Both the position numbers and the translations under genes were made by a program. From positions 1 to 21,637 of the forward strand of contig PNIE01000030.1 of assembly GCA_002877875.1 (NCBI GenBank): a DNA stretch of 21,637 nucleotides. The letters are read 5' to 3'. This stretch comes from Caldimicrobium thiodismutans. Its GTDB lineage: Bacteria > Desulfobacterota > Thermodesulfobacteria > Thermodesulfobacteriales > Thermodesulfobacteriaceae. Positions 15,097 to 21,637 of this stretch are shown piece after piece; position 1 is the stretch's first letter; each line of letters opens with the position of its first letter. The notes under the pieces were generated by a model, which did not search any database, had not been told where the DNA came from, and saw nothing but the letters and a program-made list of their open reading frames with translations.

Positions 15097-15537
15097 ATGC
15101 AGTTATTTTATTTTTTTGCCCTTATTATCTTTCTTTTTGATCAAATAACTAAATATTTAATCCTTCGCTGGAACTATACTTTTTTAGAGATAACCCCTTT
15201 TCTAAACTTAGTTAAGATCTGGAATAAGGGCATGGCTTTTGGTTTAATGGAAGAATCTTTTAAAATTTTTTCAATTTTAATTCTTTTTTTAATTCCTTTA
15301 ATACTGTTTCTTGTTTATCTTTATGCTAAAAAAACCGATAAAATTAATAAAATCCTTCTTGGAATTATTTTTGGGGGTGGCTTAGGGAACTGGTTAGATA
15401 GAATTAGGTATGGTGCTGTTCTTGATTTTATTGATTTACACTACCAAAACTATCACTGGCCAGCCTTTAATATAGCTGATGTAGCCGTAACTGTAGGACT
15501 AATCCTTTTTATCTTAAGAAATGCTTTTAAAAATTAA
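15097..15537 (+). CDS. lspA: Lipoprotein signal peptidase II
   Basis: Membrane aspartyl protease that cleaves the signal peptide of lipoproteins after diacylglyceryl transfer to the +1 cysteine. It has 146 residues and four membrane helices at about 4-22, 56-77, 86-101 and 126-142. The catalytic aspartates are Asp110 in GAVLDFIDLH and Asp128 in FNIADVAVTVG. The conserved NKGMAFGL (43-50) and GGGLGNWLDRIRYG (93-106) are also present. It follows ileS by four bases, a familiar arrangement, with only a weak ribosome site, so translation may be coupled. The predicted lipoprotein at 9225-9983 would be one of its substrates. The following gene starts 17 bases before its stop. Confidence 0.97.
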   Translation: MQLFYFFALIIFLFDQITKYLILRWNYTFLEITPFLNLVKIWNKGMAFGLMEESFKIFSILILFLIPLILFLVYLYAKKTDKINKILLGIIFGGGLGNWLDRIRYGAVLDFIDLHYQNYHWPAFNIADVAVTVGLILFILRNAFKN

Positions 15538-17422
15538 ACCAATAAAACCTCTTCTATCTCTCCTTTTTAAGACTAAAGGTAAAAGCTTTCTTGATTATCT
15601 TGAGGATTATCTCTCTAAAACCTTTGAAAAAAAAGAAAAATACCTCTTTGAAGTCAAAAAAGAAAATCTCATAAAGATAAATGATATTCTCCACTCCCTA
15701 AAAGAAAACTTTTCTACTGATATTGGAGAAGCGCCACTTCCAGTTATTTTTTTTCTATTTAAAAAAAATTTTCCCTTTTCAGAGGGAATCCTCTTTCGTC
15801 CTGGAAAGATCTATTTTTCAAAAGAAGTAAGAAATGAAATTTCTAAGGCCTTATCTGAGGTAAAACTTTTCTATAAATTTCTCAAGATTTCTGAGGAAAC
15901 TGAAGAACTTATCTTCCCTTCCACAGTGGAACCTAATTTTCTCTTCAATTTTAAGGATATTTTCTTTGTTCCCCTTGATAAACCCTGTTTTTTCTGTAAA
16001 AGTTATTGGCATGAAAGTGAGAATTGTCCAGGTTTAAAAATTCTTGACCCTTTAGGAGATTTTAAAAAACTATTAAATTATTCCTTAGGTGACATTGCCA
16101 AAAATTTAAAGGAATCTTACGAAAGCCAGCAGTTAACTGAAAATTTTTGGAATTTTTTTTACATCCGTCACTTCTATCTTTTTCCTTCTTTTTTAAAGAT
16201 ACCTTTTTATCTTCATGAGGAAATTAATAACTGGGCCTCTCTTTGGAAACCCATACAGATTCCTCTAAAAGGTGGAGAGCTCTTTCTTGCCTTAGAAGAT
16301 CTTATTTATCAGCGGTATAAAAGTGCAGAATCTAAATTTAAAGCCCTCGAAGAAGAGGATTTTCGAATTTATCTCGGCCTTATGGTGCTCTCCATTATAG
16401 AAGAAGACTTTCAAAAGGCCCTTTATTATCTTGAAACTGCCTTATCTTTAACCAAAAACCCCTTTATTCTCAGTTATCTCTATCTTTTGAAGGGATATAT
16501 TTATCATTTCCAAGGAGACTTACTTATAGCTTCTGAGAATTACAGACTTGCTTTATCTTCTGATAGTTCTTGTGTGCCTGCTTTTTATCTACTTCATCTC
16601 CTCAATTACCAAGAAGAAGAAACCTTTGAAAAAATTTTCCCCTTTTTTCAGCATCCCATAAGTATTTATCTTGCCTTTTTAGAACCTCTTTTTATCAAGC
16701 ACGAAAGGGAATTAGAAATAGAACTTGAAAAAGCCTTTTCACGAGTTCGAGAGGAAGCTGTAAGTAGATTGAAAGACACGGAAGACAAGTATCACAAGCT
16801 AAAGGAGATAATGACCGAAGAAGAAAAAATTGAATACCTAGAGAAAATAAAGGACATTCAAAACAAGGTTTATCAAGGTGGAATCAACTCCATTGAAGAG
16901 GCTACAAAAAGAGCCCTTGAGCTTTCTCTTGAATTAAGTAGTTACATAGTCACCAAACAAAAAAAATTTAAACAAGAATTGGAAAAAGCAATATCTCAAT
17001 ATAGAATTTGCGAGCAGTTCTGGAAAAGTTATCCCTATAAGGTTGAAGATGTTATTTTTGGACAAAAATTAAAAACAGCTCATGAGATTATAGACCGTAT
17101 TCATAAGAGACTTAATCGTTCTGATCTTGCCAAAGAGCTAAAATTCATCGCTCAAGAAATAAAAGCTTTAAATGAAATTTTAGCCTATCTTCTTGAATTA
17201 AAACCTCAATTGAAAAAAAAATGGAGTTTTAGAAAAAAACTTTCAAAGTTTTTAATTCGTTTTTCAACCTTGGAGGGAGCCCTATTAATTTTCTTTGCCC
17301 TACCTATTTTCTTTCCTTCAATAAGTGAGCTCAATTCTTTTTTTAAACTTTCAAATTTCCTTATAATTTCCCTAATTTTCCTTATCATTATCTTAATTAT
17401 GGTTACCTTTGAAAAGGAATGA
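15521..17422 (+). CDS. Unrecognised TPR/coiled-coil membrane protein with a zinc-knuckle-like motif
   Basis: I do not recognise this 633-residue protein as a named family. What can be seen: a hydrophilic N-terminal region (1-150); a motif at 156-169, CFFCKSYWHESENC, whose spacing C-x2-C-x4-H-x4-C is exactly that of a CCHC zinc knuckle; TPR-like helical repeats from about 252 to 366 (KSAESKFKALEEEDF, FQKALYYLETALSL, LLIASENYRLALS); a long charged, coiled-coil-prone stretch at 390-565; and two hydrophobic helices at about 583-600 and 611-629 ending four residues before the C-terminus. The protein would therefore be membrane-anchored by its tail with most of it probably cytosolic. The ATG at 15521 overlaps lspA by 17 bases with little Shine-Dalgarno, and the stop overlaps the pabBC start (ATGA), so expression is probably coupled to both. 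Local codons are strongly AT-biased. The gene is clearly real; its function is unknown. Confidence 0.85.
   Translation: MLLKIKPIKPLLSLLFKTKGKSFLDYLEDYLSKTFEKKEKYLFEVKKENLIKINDILHSLKENFSTDIGEAPLPVIFFLFKKNFPFSEGILFRPGKIYFSKEVRNEISKALSEVKLFYKFLKISEETEELIFPSTVEPNFLFNFKDIFFVPLDKPCFFCKSYWHESENCPGLKILDPLGDFKKLLNYSLGDIAKNLKESYESQQLTENFWNFFYIRHFYLFPSFLKIPFYLHEEINNWASLWKPIQIPLKGGELFLALEDLIYQRYKSAESKFKALEEEDFRIYLGLMVLSIIEEDFQKALYYLETALSLTKNPFILSYLYLLKGYIYHFQGDLLIASENYRLALSSDSSCVPAFYLLHLLNYQEEETFEKIFPFFQHPISIYLAFLEPLFIKHERELEIELEKAFSRVREEAVSRLKDTEDKYHKLKEIMTEEEKIEYLEKIKDIQNKVYQGGINSIEEATKRALELSLELSSYIVTKQKKFKQELEKAISQYRICEQFWKSYPYKVEDVIFGQKLKTAHEIIDRIHKRLNRSDLAKELKFIAQEIKALNEILAYLLELKPQLKKKWSFRKKLSKFLIRFSTLEGALLIFFALPIFFPSISELNSFFKLSNFLIISLIFLIIILIMVTFEKE
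15986..16027 (+). other. CCHC zinc-knuckle-like motif (C-x2-C-x4-H-x4-C)
   Basis: It encodes residues 156-169 of the 633-residue protein: Cys156, Cys159, His164 and Cys169, followed by Pro. The four ligands and their spacing match the retroviral nucleocapsid-type zinc knuckle. Zinc binding is inferred; the motif usually binds RNA or protein. Confidence 0.5.
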
Positions 17423-19194
17423 ACCTTTTTCTTTGGGTAAATTCAAAATCTATTCCTTTTAAAGGCTATCTTTTTCTTGAGCCAGAAGAAGAACTTATTT
17501 TATGTAGTGAAAATCCTTTAGAAGTACCTCCATTCTTTGAAAAAATAGAGACCTTAATTAGAAAAGGCCTTTATGCCTTTGGCTTTTTTTCTTATGAACT
17601 GGGATATCTTCTTGAGAAAAGACTCTATCACCTATACAGAAGACCTGAGACACCTTTAGCTCATTTTATTTTCTTCAAAAAAAGAAAAACTTTAAAAATT
17701 TATCCTCTTAAGCTCACGCCATCCTTTAAGGTCTTATCCTGCACTCTAAATTTAGAAAGGGAAGAGTACTATCAAGCCATTTCTAAAATTAAGGATTATA
17801 TTGCCTCAGGGGACACCTACCAGGTAAACTTTACTGGCAAATTTAAATTTCTCCTTGAGGGCAATCCTTGGCAAATCTTTCACTATATCCTTTTCTCCCA
17901 GAGATGTGAATATGCCTGCTTTTTTCAAGCCAAGGATTATATCATCCTTTCTTTTTCTCCAGAGTTATTTATAAGAAAAAGAGGAAAAGAGATCTTAAGT
18001 TCTCCTATGAAGGGAACTGAAAAAAGAGCACCTTTACTAAAGTTTGATGAAGCTCAAAAGATTTTTCTTAAGAGTGATGAAAAAACCCAGGCAGAAAACC
18101 TCATGATTGTTGATCTTATAAGAAATGATCTTGGAAGGATCTCAAAAGTAGGTTCTGTGGAGGTATCTCAACTTTTCAAAATTAAAACCTATCCTACCCT
18201 TCATCAAATGATTTCCACTATAAAAGGTACCTTTCCTAAAGGGACTAAACTCTTTGAAATATTTAAAGCCCTCTTTCCCTGTGGTTCCGTAACCGGAGCA
18301 CCTAAAATAAGAACTATGGAAATCATAAAAGAGCTTGAAAAGGAACCAAGAAATGTTTATACCGGAGCTATAGGCTTTATAACTCCCAAGGGGAATTTTA
18401 TCTTTAATGTAGCCATAAGAACCCTCCTCTTAAAACCTCTCTCAGAAAACCTATATCAAGGAGAACTTGGGGTTGGGGCAGGAATTGTTTGGGACAGTAG
18501 CCCTGAAAAGGAATTTGAAGAGACTAAACTTAAAGCCCATTTTTTCCTTTCTCCCCTTCCCTATTTTGAACTCTTTGAAACCTTTTTGTGGAAGGAAAAC
18601 CCTTCAAGGATTAAACTTCATTATAAGAGACTCTTGAATTCCTTGCTTTTTTTCAAATTTACTGTTCCAAAAGAATTAGAGACCTATAGAAATTTTACGA
18701 ACTTTCTAGAGAAAAATTTAAAGACTAAAGAGCATCCTTTTAGAGTTAAACTTGTGGTATCTCCTCATGGTAAAATAAGACTCGAAAGCAGTCCTATAGA
18801 AACTCCTTCCTGGGGAAAAGATCTAAAAGTGGGTTTTATAAAGCGAAAAACTCCCAAAAATCTCTTTCACTTTCATAAAACTACTTTTAGAGAGGAATAT
18901 GATCATTATAGAAAAAGGCTCAATGAATTTGGCTTTACAGAAATTCTCTTTTATAACGAAGATAATTTTCTTTTAGAAGGTACAATTTCTAATATTTTTT
19001 TAAAGGTGGATAATCTTTTCTTGACCCCACCTCTTGATTTTGGAATTTTACCTGGAGTTTTGAGAGAGGAGATGTTAAAAAAAGGCCTTGCCAAAGAATA
19101 TCCATTAAAAATAGAGGATCTAAAAAAGGGAGAATTATACATAGGAAACAGTTTAAGAGGACTTGGTAAAGTGAAAGATTGGGTTATATTATAA
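17419..19194 (+). CDS. pabB: Fused aminodeoxychorismate synthase component I and 4-amino-4-deoxychorismate lyase
   Basis: A 591-residue bifunctional enzyme making p-aminobenzoate for folate. Residues 1-380 form the PabB part: GDTYQVNFTGKF at 131-142, PMKGTEKR at 196-203 (the catalytic lysine of the PIKGT motif is Lys198), ENLMIVDLIRNDLGR at 226-240, and FPCGSVTGAPKIRTM at 286-300. Residues 385-591 form a PabC-type class IV aminotransferase fold, with the PLP lysine Lys487 in FHKTTFREEYD and LLEGTISNIFL at 518-528. The fusion lets aminodeoxychorismate pass to the lyase. The amidotransferase partner PabA is not in the window. The lysine in PMKGT separates this from anthranilate synthase TrpE. 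The ATG overlaps the previous stop (ATGA), and leuB follows after 35 bases. Confidence 0.95.
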   Translation: MNLFLWVNSKSIPFKGYLFLEPEEELILCSENPLEVPPFFEKIETLIRKGLYAFGFFSYELGYLLEKRLYHLYRRPETPLAHFIFFKKRKTLKIYPLKLTPSFKVLSCTLNLEREEYYQAISKIKDYIASGDTYQVNFTGKFKFLLEGNPWQIFHYILFSQRCEYACFFQAKDYIILSFSPELFIRKRGKEILSSPMKGTEKRAPLLKFDEAQKIFLKSDEKTQAENLMIVDLIRNDLGRISKVGSVEVSQLFKIKTYPTLHQMISTIKGTFPKGTKLFEIFKALFPCGSVTGAPKIRTMEIIKELEKEPRNVYTGAIGFITPKGNFIFNVAIRTLLLKPLSENLYQGELGVGAGIVWDSSPEKEFEETKLKAHFFLSPLPYFELFETFLWKENPSRIKLHYKRLLNSLLFFKFTVPKELETYRNFTNFLEKNLKTKEHPFRVKLVVSPHGKIRLESSPIETPSWGKDLKVGFIKRKTPKNLFHFHKTTFREEYDHYRKRLNEFGFTEILFYNEDNFLLEGTISNIFLKVDNLFLTPPLDFGILPGVLREEMLKKGLAKEYPLKIEDLKKGELYIGNSLRGLGKVKDWVIL

Positions 19195-19229
19195 GGTTTA
19201 AAAAATTTTATGGGAAGGAGGCTTTAAGT

Positions 19230-20330
19230 ATGAGTGAGAGGACTTATAAAATAGCAGTAATTCCTGGAGATGGAACAGGTCCTGAAGTTATTCGTGAGGG
19301 AGTTAAAGTTCTTGAGGCCGTGGGAAGAAGATATAATATTAAATTTCAGTGGAATTACTTTGATTGGGGTGGAGAGAGATATCTAAAAACAGGCGAAACT
19401 ATTCCTGAAGGAGGCATTGAAGAACTTAAGAAGCACGATGCTATCTATCTTGGAGCTATCGGCCATCCAGAAGTTAAGCCAGGGATTCTTGAAAAGGAAA
19501 TTCTATTAAGAATCCGTTTTGAATTAGATCAGTATGTTAATCTTAGGCCAGTAAAACTATATCCTGGTGTCTGGACTCCTATTAAGGATAAGGGCCCTGA
19601 GGACATTGATTTTGTAGTGGTTAGAGAAAATACTGAGGGTCTTTACGCTGGTGGTGGAGGCTTTTTAAGGAAAGGAACTCCTTTTGAGGTTGCCATTCAG
19701 GAGTCTATCAACACCCGTTATGGAGTGGAAAGATGTATAAGATTTGCTTTTGAATATTGTCGAAAAAGAAATAAAAAGAAAAAAGTAACTCTCGTTGGAA
19801 AAACCAATGTTCTTACCTATGCCTGGGACCTTTGGTGGAGAGTTTTCCACGAAGTAGGAGAGGAATATCCTGATATTGAAAAAGATTATGCCCATGTAGA
19901 TGCCACCTGTATGTGGTTTGTCAAAAATCCTGAATGGTTTGATGTAATTGTAACAGATAATATGTTTGGAGATATTATTACTGATCTTGGAGCTATGATT
20001 CAGGGGGGAATGGGAATAGCAGCTGGAGGTAATATAAATCCTGAAGGTGTCTCCATGTTTGAGCCGATTGGAGGGTCTGCTCCTAAGTATACTGGTAAAA
20101 ACGTTATCAATCCACTGGCAGCTATATGTGCTGGTATGATGATGCTTGAGTGGTTGGGAGATAAATTTAAAGATAACACCCTTAATGAGGCTGCAAAAGC
20201 TATTGAAAAGGCTGTTATTAAAGTGTGTAGAGACCATTTAAAAAGTCTATCAGCTGGAAAAATGGGATATACCACTCAAGAAGTAGGTGATCTTGTAGCT
20301 AAGTATGCTGAAGAAGGTGTTGAACTTTAA
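19230..20330 (+). CDS. leuB: Isocitrate/isopropylmalate dehydrogenase-family enzyme, probably 3-isopropylmalate dehydrogenase
   Basis: A 366-residue NAD(P)-dependent beta-decarboxylating dehydrogenase. Family marks are IAVIPGDGTGPEVI near the N-terminus, FELDQYVNLRPVKLYPGV near 91-108, VVRENTEGLYAGGG, GKTNVLT, and the metal-site DNMFGDIITDLGAMIQGGMG. I chose ATG at 19230 with AAGGAGG (19215-19221) eight bases upstream; the ATG 17 codons earlier overlaps pabBC and adds non-conserved residues. The RENTEGLYAG form, not RELTGGIYFG, is seen in archaeal and deltaproteobacterial-type LeuB as well as in isocitrate, homoisocitrate, tartrate and D-malate dehydrogenases, so the substrate is not certain. 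With cimA nearby it may also oxidise 3-methylmalate in isoleucine synthesis. It is the last gene of the plus-strand run and is followed by a terminator-like hairpin. Confidence 0.8.
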   Translation: MSERTYKIAVIPGDGTGPEVIREGVKVLEAVGRRYNIKFQWNYFDWGGERYLKTGETIPEGGIEELKKHDAIYLGAIGHPEVKPGILEKEILLRIRFELDQYVNLRPVKLYPGVWTPIKDKGPEDIDFVVVRENTEGLYAGGGGFLRKGTPFEVAIQESINTRYGVERCIRFAFEYCRKRNKKKKVTLVGKTNVLTYAWDLWWRVFHEVGEEYPDIEKDYAHVDATCMWFVKNPEWFDVIVTDNMFGDIITDLGAMIQGGMGIAAGGNINPEGVSMFEPIGGSAPKYTGKNVINPLAAICAGMMMLEWLGDKFKDNTLNEAAKAIEKAVIKVCRDHLKSLSAGKMGYTTQEVGDLVAKYAEEGVEL

Positions 20331-20338
20331 TATTTTGT

Positions 20339-20357
20339 CCCCTCTTAATGGGAGGGG
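20339..20357 (+). terminator. Terminator-like hairpin after leuB
   Basis: CCCCTC (20339-20344) pairs with GAGGGG (20352-20357) around a seven-base loop, nine bases after the leuB stop. A T-rich stretch CTTCTTTCTT follows after GCC. The stem is GC-rich but the T-tract is interrupted. From here to the tRNA at 20526 I see no further gene, only small AT-rich inverted repeats, for example ATTTCT-GCTA-AGAAAT at 20372-20387. Confidence 0.6.
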
Positions 20358-20525
20358 GCCCTTCTTTCTTAATTTCTGCTAAGAAATAGGTTTCTAACCT
20401 CTTTTATTCAAAAGGCCTTAAAAATCCATAGAAAAGGGACCATAAAAGACTGACCGACCTTTTTCTTTTTTACTAAAATCTCCTTTGGAATAGAATTCTT
20501 TCTAACGAGGAAGGTAGAAACTCAA

Positions 20526-20598
20526 TGGGCCTGGGGGGATTTGAACCCCCGACCTCAGGGTCCGGAGCCCTGTGCTCTATCCGCTGAGCTACAGGCCC
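20526..20598 (-). tRNA. tRNA-Arg(CCG)
   Basis: Read on the minus strand this is a complete 73-base cloverleaf. The acceptor stem GGGCCTG/CAGGCCC has seven perfect pairs. The D arm is GCTC-AGCGGATA-GAGC. The anticodon arm is CAGGG-CTCCGGA-CCCTG, giving anticodon CCG. The variable loop is AGGTC. The T arm is GGGGG-TTCAAAT-CCCCC. The discriminator is A and CCA is not encoded (TTG follows). It reads the arginine codon CGG, which is rare in these AT-rich genes. Confidence 0.98.
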
Positions 20599-20599
20599 A

Positions 20600-20740
20600 A
20601 CTATTAAATTCTACTTAAACTATAACATACTTACCCAATATCCTCAACCAAAAATTTTTCCCCTTCTTGCTTTTACTCAGGCTGAAGCAATACCTGAAGG
20701 TAGAGAAAGAGAATTACTTATAAAACTAATCGAAGGTTAA
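20600..20740 (+). pseudogene. Possible 3' remnant of a protein gene
   Basis: One plus-strand frame is open from 20588 to a TAA at 20738-20740 and reads like the tail of a real protein, ending LLAFTQAEAIPEGREREL then LIKLIEG. It has no ATG, GTG or TTG in frame, because the tRNA lies directly upstream. I do not recognise the source gene. The stretch also contains the tRNA promoter on the other strand. A chance open frame of this length is possible. Confidence 0.2.
20619..20647 (-). promoter_or_regulatory. Promoter of tRNA-Arg
   Basis: On the minus strand TTGAGG (20647-20642) and TATAGT (20624-20619) are 17 bases apart, matching four and five of six consensus bases. The predicted transcription start near 20612 is about 14 bases before the mature tRNA end at 20598. 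Confidence 0.5.
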
Positions 20741-20741
20741 T

Positions 20742-21131
20742 CTAATTTTTTTCTTTATTTCTCTTTAAGACTTTATACCGAAGATAAAGATCATATGCTG
20801 CGCATATGTAGGCTATTATAACTAGTAATAATATAAAAAAGACTCCAAAGGACCAAATAAACGCATCTTCTCCTGCATAAAGTCCTTTACGATATATCTT
20901 ATAAGCATTATAAATACCGATATAAAAAAAGAAGGATCCTACGACAAGGAGTATTATAGTTCCTATGATAAACCTGATAACTTCTGACTTAAAAAATCTC
21001 CATTCTATATACTTTTGAGCAGCTTCCTTATCAATAAGTTCTTGTGGAATTTTTGCAAGTTCTTCTAAGGCACTGGTGTCTACATCTTCTTCTAAATCTC
21101 TTCTTAACCACTCATGCCTTCTGTTTCTCAT
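20742..21131 (-). CDS. Small two-helix membrane protein, unrecognised
   Basis: A 129-residue protein. Residues 1-48 are hydrophilic and charged, with a basic start (MRNRRHEWLRR) followed by an acidic helix. Hydrophobic helices lie at about 52-74 and 91-113, separated by a short basic loop (YKIYRKGLYAGED), and the C-terminus is basic (KVLKRNKEKN). By the positive-inside rule with two helices, both ends should be cytosolic; the basic loop weakens this. The promoter upstream is good, but the ribosome site is weak (AAAGAG). The neighbours are a tRNA and a pilin gene, which give no clear hint. No family is recognised and no function is claimed. Confidence 0.75.
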   Translation of the reverse strand: MRNRRHEWLRRDLEEDVDTSALEELAKIPQELIDKEAAQKYIEWRFFKSEVIRFIIGTIILLVVGSFFFYIGIYNAYKIYRKGLYAGEDAFIWSFGVFFILLLVIIAYICAAYDLYLRYKVLKRNKEKN

Positions 21132-21159
21132 TTTTTATCTCTTTGTTTTTATTTTATTA

Positions 21160-21191
21160 CTAATATATAATTAGAAAGTCCGTCAAGTCAA
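21160..21191 (-). promoter_or_regulatory. Promoter and possible operator of the small membrane protein gene
   Basis: On the minus strand TTGACT (21191-21186) is followed 18 bases later by TATATT (21167-21162), each a 5/6 match; TATATA at 21169-21164 gives a 16-base alternative. A 15-base inverted repeat CTAAT-ATATA-ATTAG (21160-21174) covers the -10 region and could be a repressor site. The leader to the ATG at 21131 is about 25 bases. Confidence 0.5.
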
Positions 21192-21249
21192 GAGTATCTA
21201 TTCCAAGTTAAAAACTTTGCTAAAGAGTTTGATTCAATTAGCAGTGTAT

Positions 21250-21279
21250 TTGAAAAGTGGTTCTGCTATTTTTTGTAAT
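21250..21279 (+). promoter_or_regulatory. Candidate promoter of the pilin gene
   Basis: TTGAAA (21250-21255) and TGTAAT (21274-21279) are 18 bases apart, each a 5/6 match. This would give a leader of roughly 97 bases. I looked for a sigma-54 GG-N10-GC element here, as used by some pilA genes, and found none that fits. Confidence 0.35.
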
Positions 21280-21382
21280 AAAAATCTCTAAAAAAAGGTT
21301 CTATCAAGAAGAAAATTTCCAAAACTTGAATGAAATGGGTGATATAAAAAGGGATAAAAAATTTAAATAAGAGGAGTAAAAG

Positions 21383-21637
21383 ATGAGGAAAAAGGGGTTT
21401 ACACTATCTGAACTTATGGTTGTAATTGCCATTATTGCCACTTTAGTAGCCATTGCATTAACAACTTTCAGAGCTTATATAAGAAAAGCTCAGGCAAAAG
21501 AATTGATAACCTTTGCAAGAGCTTGTATTCAGGGAGCAATAGCTCAATGCATGCCCGATATTACAACAAATACTAGCACCCTTGATGCCTGTAAAAAACC
21601 TTCCAGATACAAGATATTTTACAGGAATGAGTTTCAC
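21383..21637 (+). CDS. Type IV pilin / prepilin-like protein, truncated by the window end
   Basis: The first 85 codons are present and remain open at the last base of the window. MRKKG is a short basic leader. Prepilin peptidase would cut between Gly5 and Phe6, leaving N-terminal FTLSELMVVIAIIATLVAIA with the invariant Glu at mature position 5. The hydrophobic alpha-1 helix continues into AYIRKAQAKELITFARACIQG. Cysteines at about 47, 55 and 69 could form disulfides in the globular head. GAGGAG (21371-21376) lies six bases before ATG. Whether it is a major pilin, a minor pilin or a type II secretion pseudopilin depends on the missing C-terminal part and neighbours. Confidence 0.93.
   Translation, partial: MRKKGFTLSELMVVIAIIATLVAIALTTFRAYIRKAQAKELITFARACIQGAIAQCMPDITTNTSTLDACKKPSRYKIFYRNEFH

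Noticed and set aside
19179..19229. A 17-codon N-terminal extension of leuB
   Set aside because: It overlaps pabBC, is not part of the dehydrogenase fold, and contains the AAGGAGG that serves the ATG at 19230.
19665..20275. Long antisense frames within leuB
   Set aside because: They are out-of-phase shadows of a strongly conserved enzyme, with unnatural Ser/Asn/His-rich composition.
20450..20505. Minus-strand mini-ORF after the tRNA with AAAGGAG upstream
   Set aside because: No ATG, GTG or TTG lies at a usable distance from the AAAGGAG, and the frame is under 25 codons with no recognisable content.
21256..21275. Sigma-54 promoter for the pilin gene
   Set aside because: The GG at 21259-21260 is not followed by GC ten bases later; TT is found there.
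1..21637. Insertion sequences, CRISPR arrays, phage genes or toxin-antitoxin pairs
   Set aside because: No spaced direct repeats, transposase motifs or paired small toxin-like genes were found in any frame.

Overview
The window is AT-rich, densely packed bacterial chromosome. Its charged, Lys/Glu-rich housekeeping proteins suggest a thermophile. The leuB-type dehydrogenase (RENTEGLYAG, FELDQYVNLRP), the citramalate synthase, a CooC-type ATPase and an AMMECR1 protein together resemble the Thermodesulfobacteria or related anaerobic thermophiles formerly grouped with the deltaproteobacteria. That placement is inferred from protein style and remembered family patterns, not from a search. There is no transposase, phage gene or CRISPR array.

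Layout. (1) 1-2738, plus strand: a DUF996-type membrane protein with its own promoter, then a small Rho-N-like basic protein whose leader carries a 12-bp interrupted inverted repeat, then purC and hisB closely packed. (2) 2735-12123, minus strand: one long convoy reading speE, iron-sulfur-flavoprotein-like reductase, nitroreductase, DsbC-like lipoprotein, AMMECR1 protein, J-domain protein, lysC, cimA, cooC-like ATPase, cysS, cvpA. Most junctions overlap by 1-4 bases or nearly touch, so translation is probably coupled. lysC contains a strong internal start for a separate regulatory (beta) subunit. (3) 12276-20330, plus strand, divergent from speE: ileS, lspA, an unrecognised 633-residue protein with a zinc-knuckle-like motif and two C-terminal membrane helices, a fused pabB-pabC, then leuB and a terminator-like hairpin. 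(4) 20331-21637: tRNA-Arg(CCG) on the minus strand with its promoter, a possible coding remnant, a small two-helix membrane protein on the minus strand, and the start of a type IV pilin gene cut by the window edge.

Functional threads. cimA and leuB supply steps of the citramalate route from pyruvate and acetyl-CoA to 2-oxobutyrate and isoleucine. lysC opens the aspartate family. purC, hisB and pabBC serve purine, histidine and folate synthesis. ileS, cysS and tRNA-Arg serve translation. lspA and the DsbC-like lipoprotein belong to the envelope. The most unusual items are the zinc-knuckle/TPR membrane protein between lspA and pabBC, the in-gene start of the aspartokinase beta subunit, the leader inverted repeat of the Rho-N-like gene, and the redox-flavoured neighbourhood of the AMMECR1 gene. 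No clear complete new system is visible; the 633-residue protein is the best candidate for undescribed biology.
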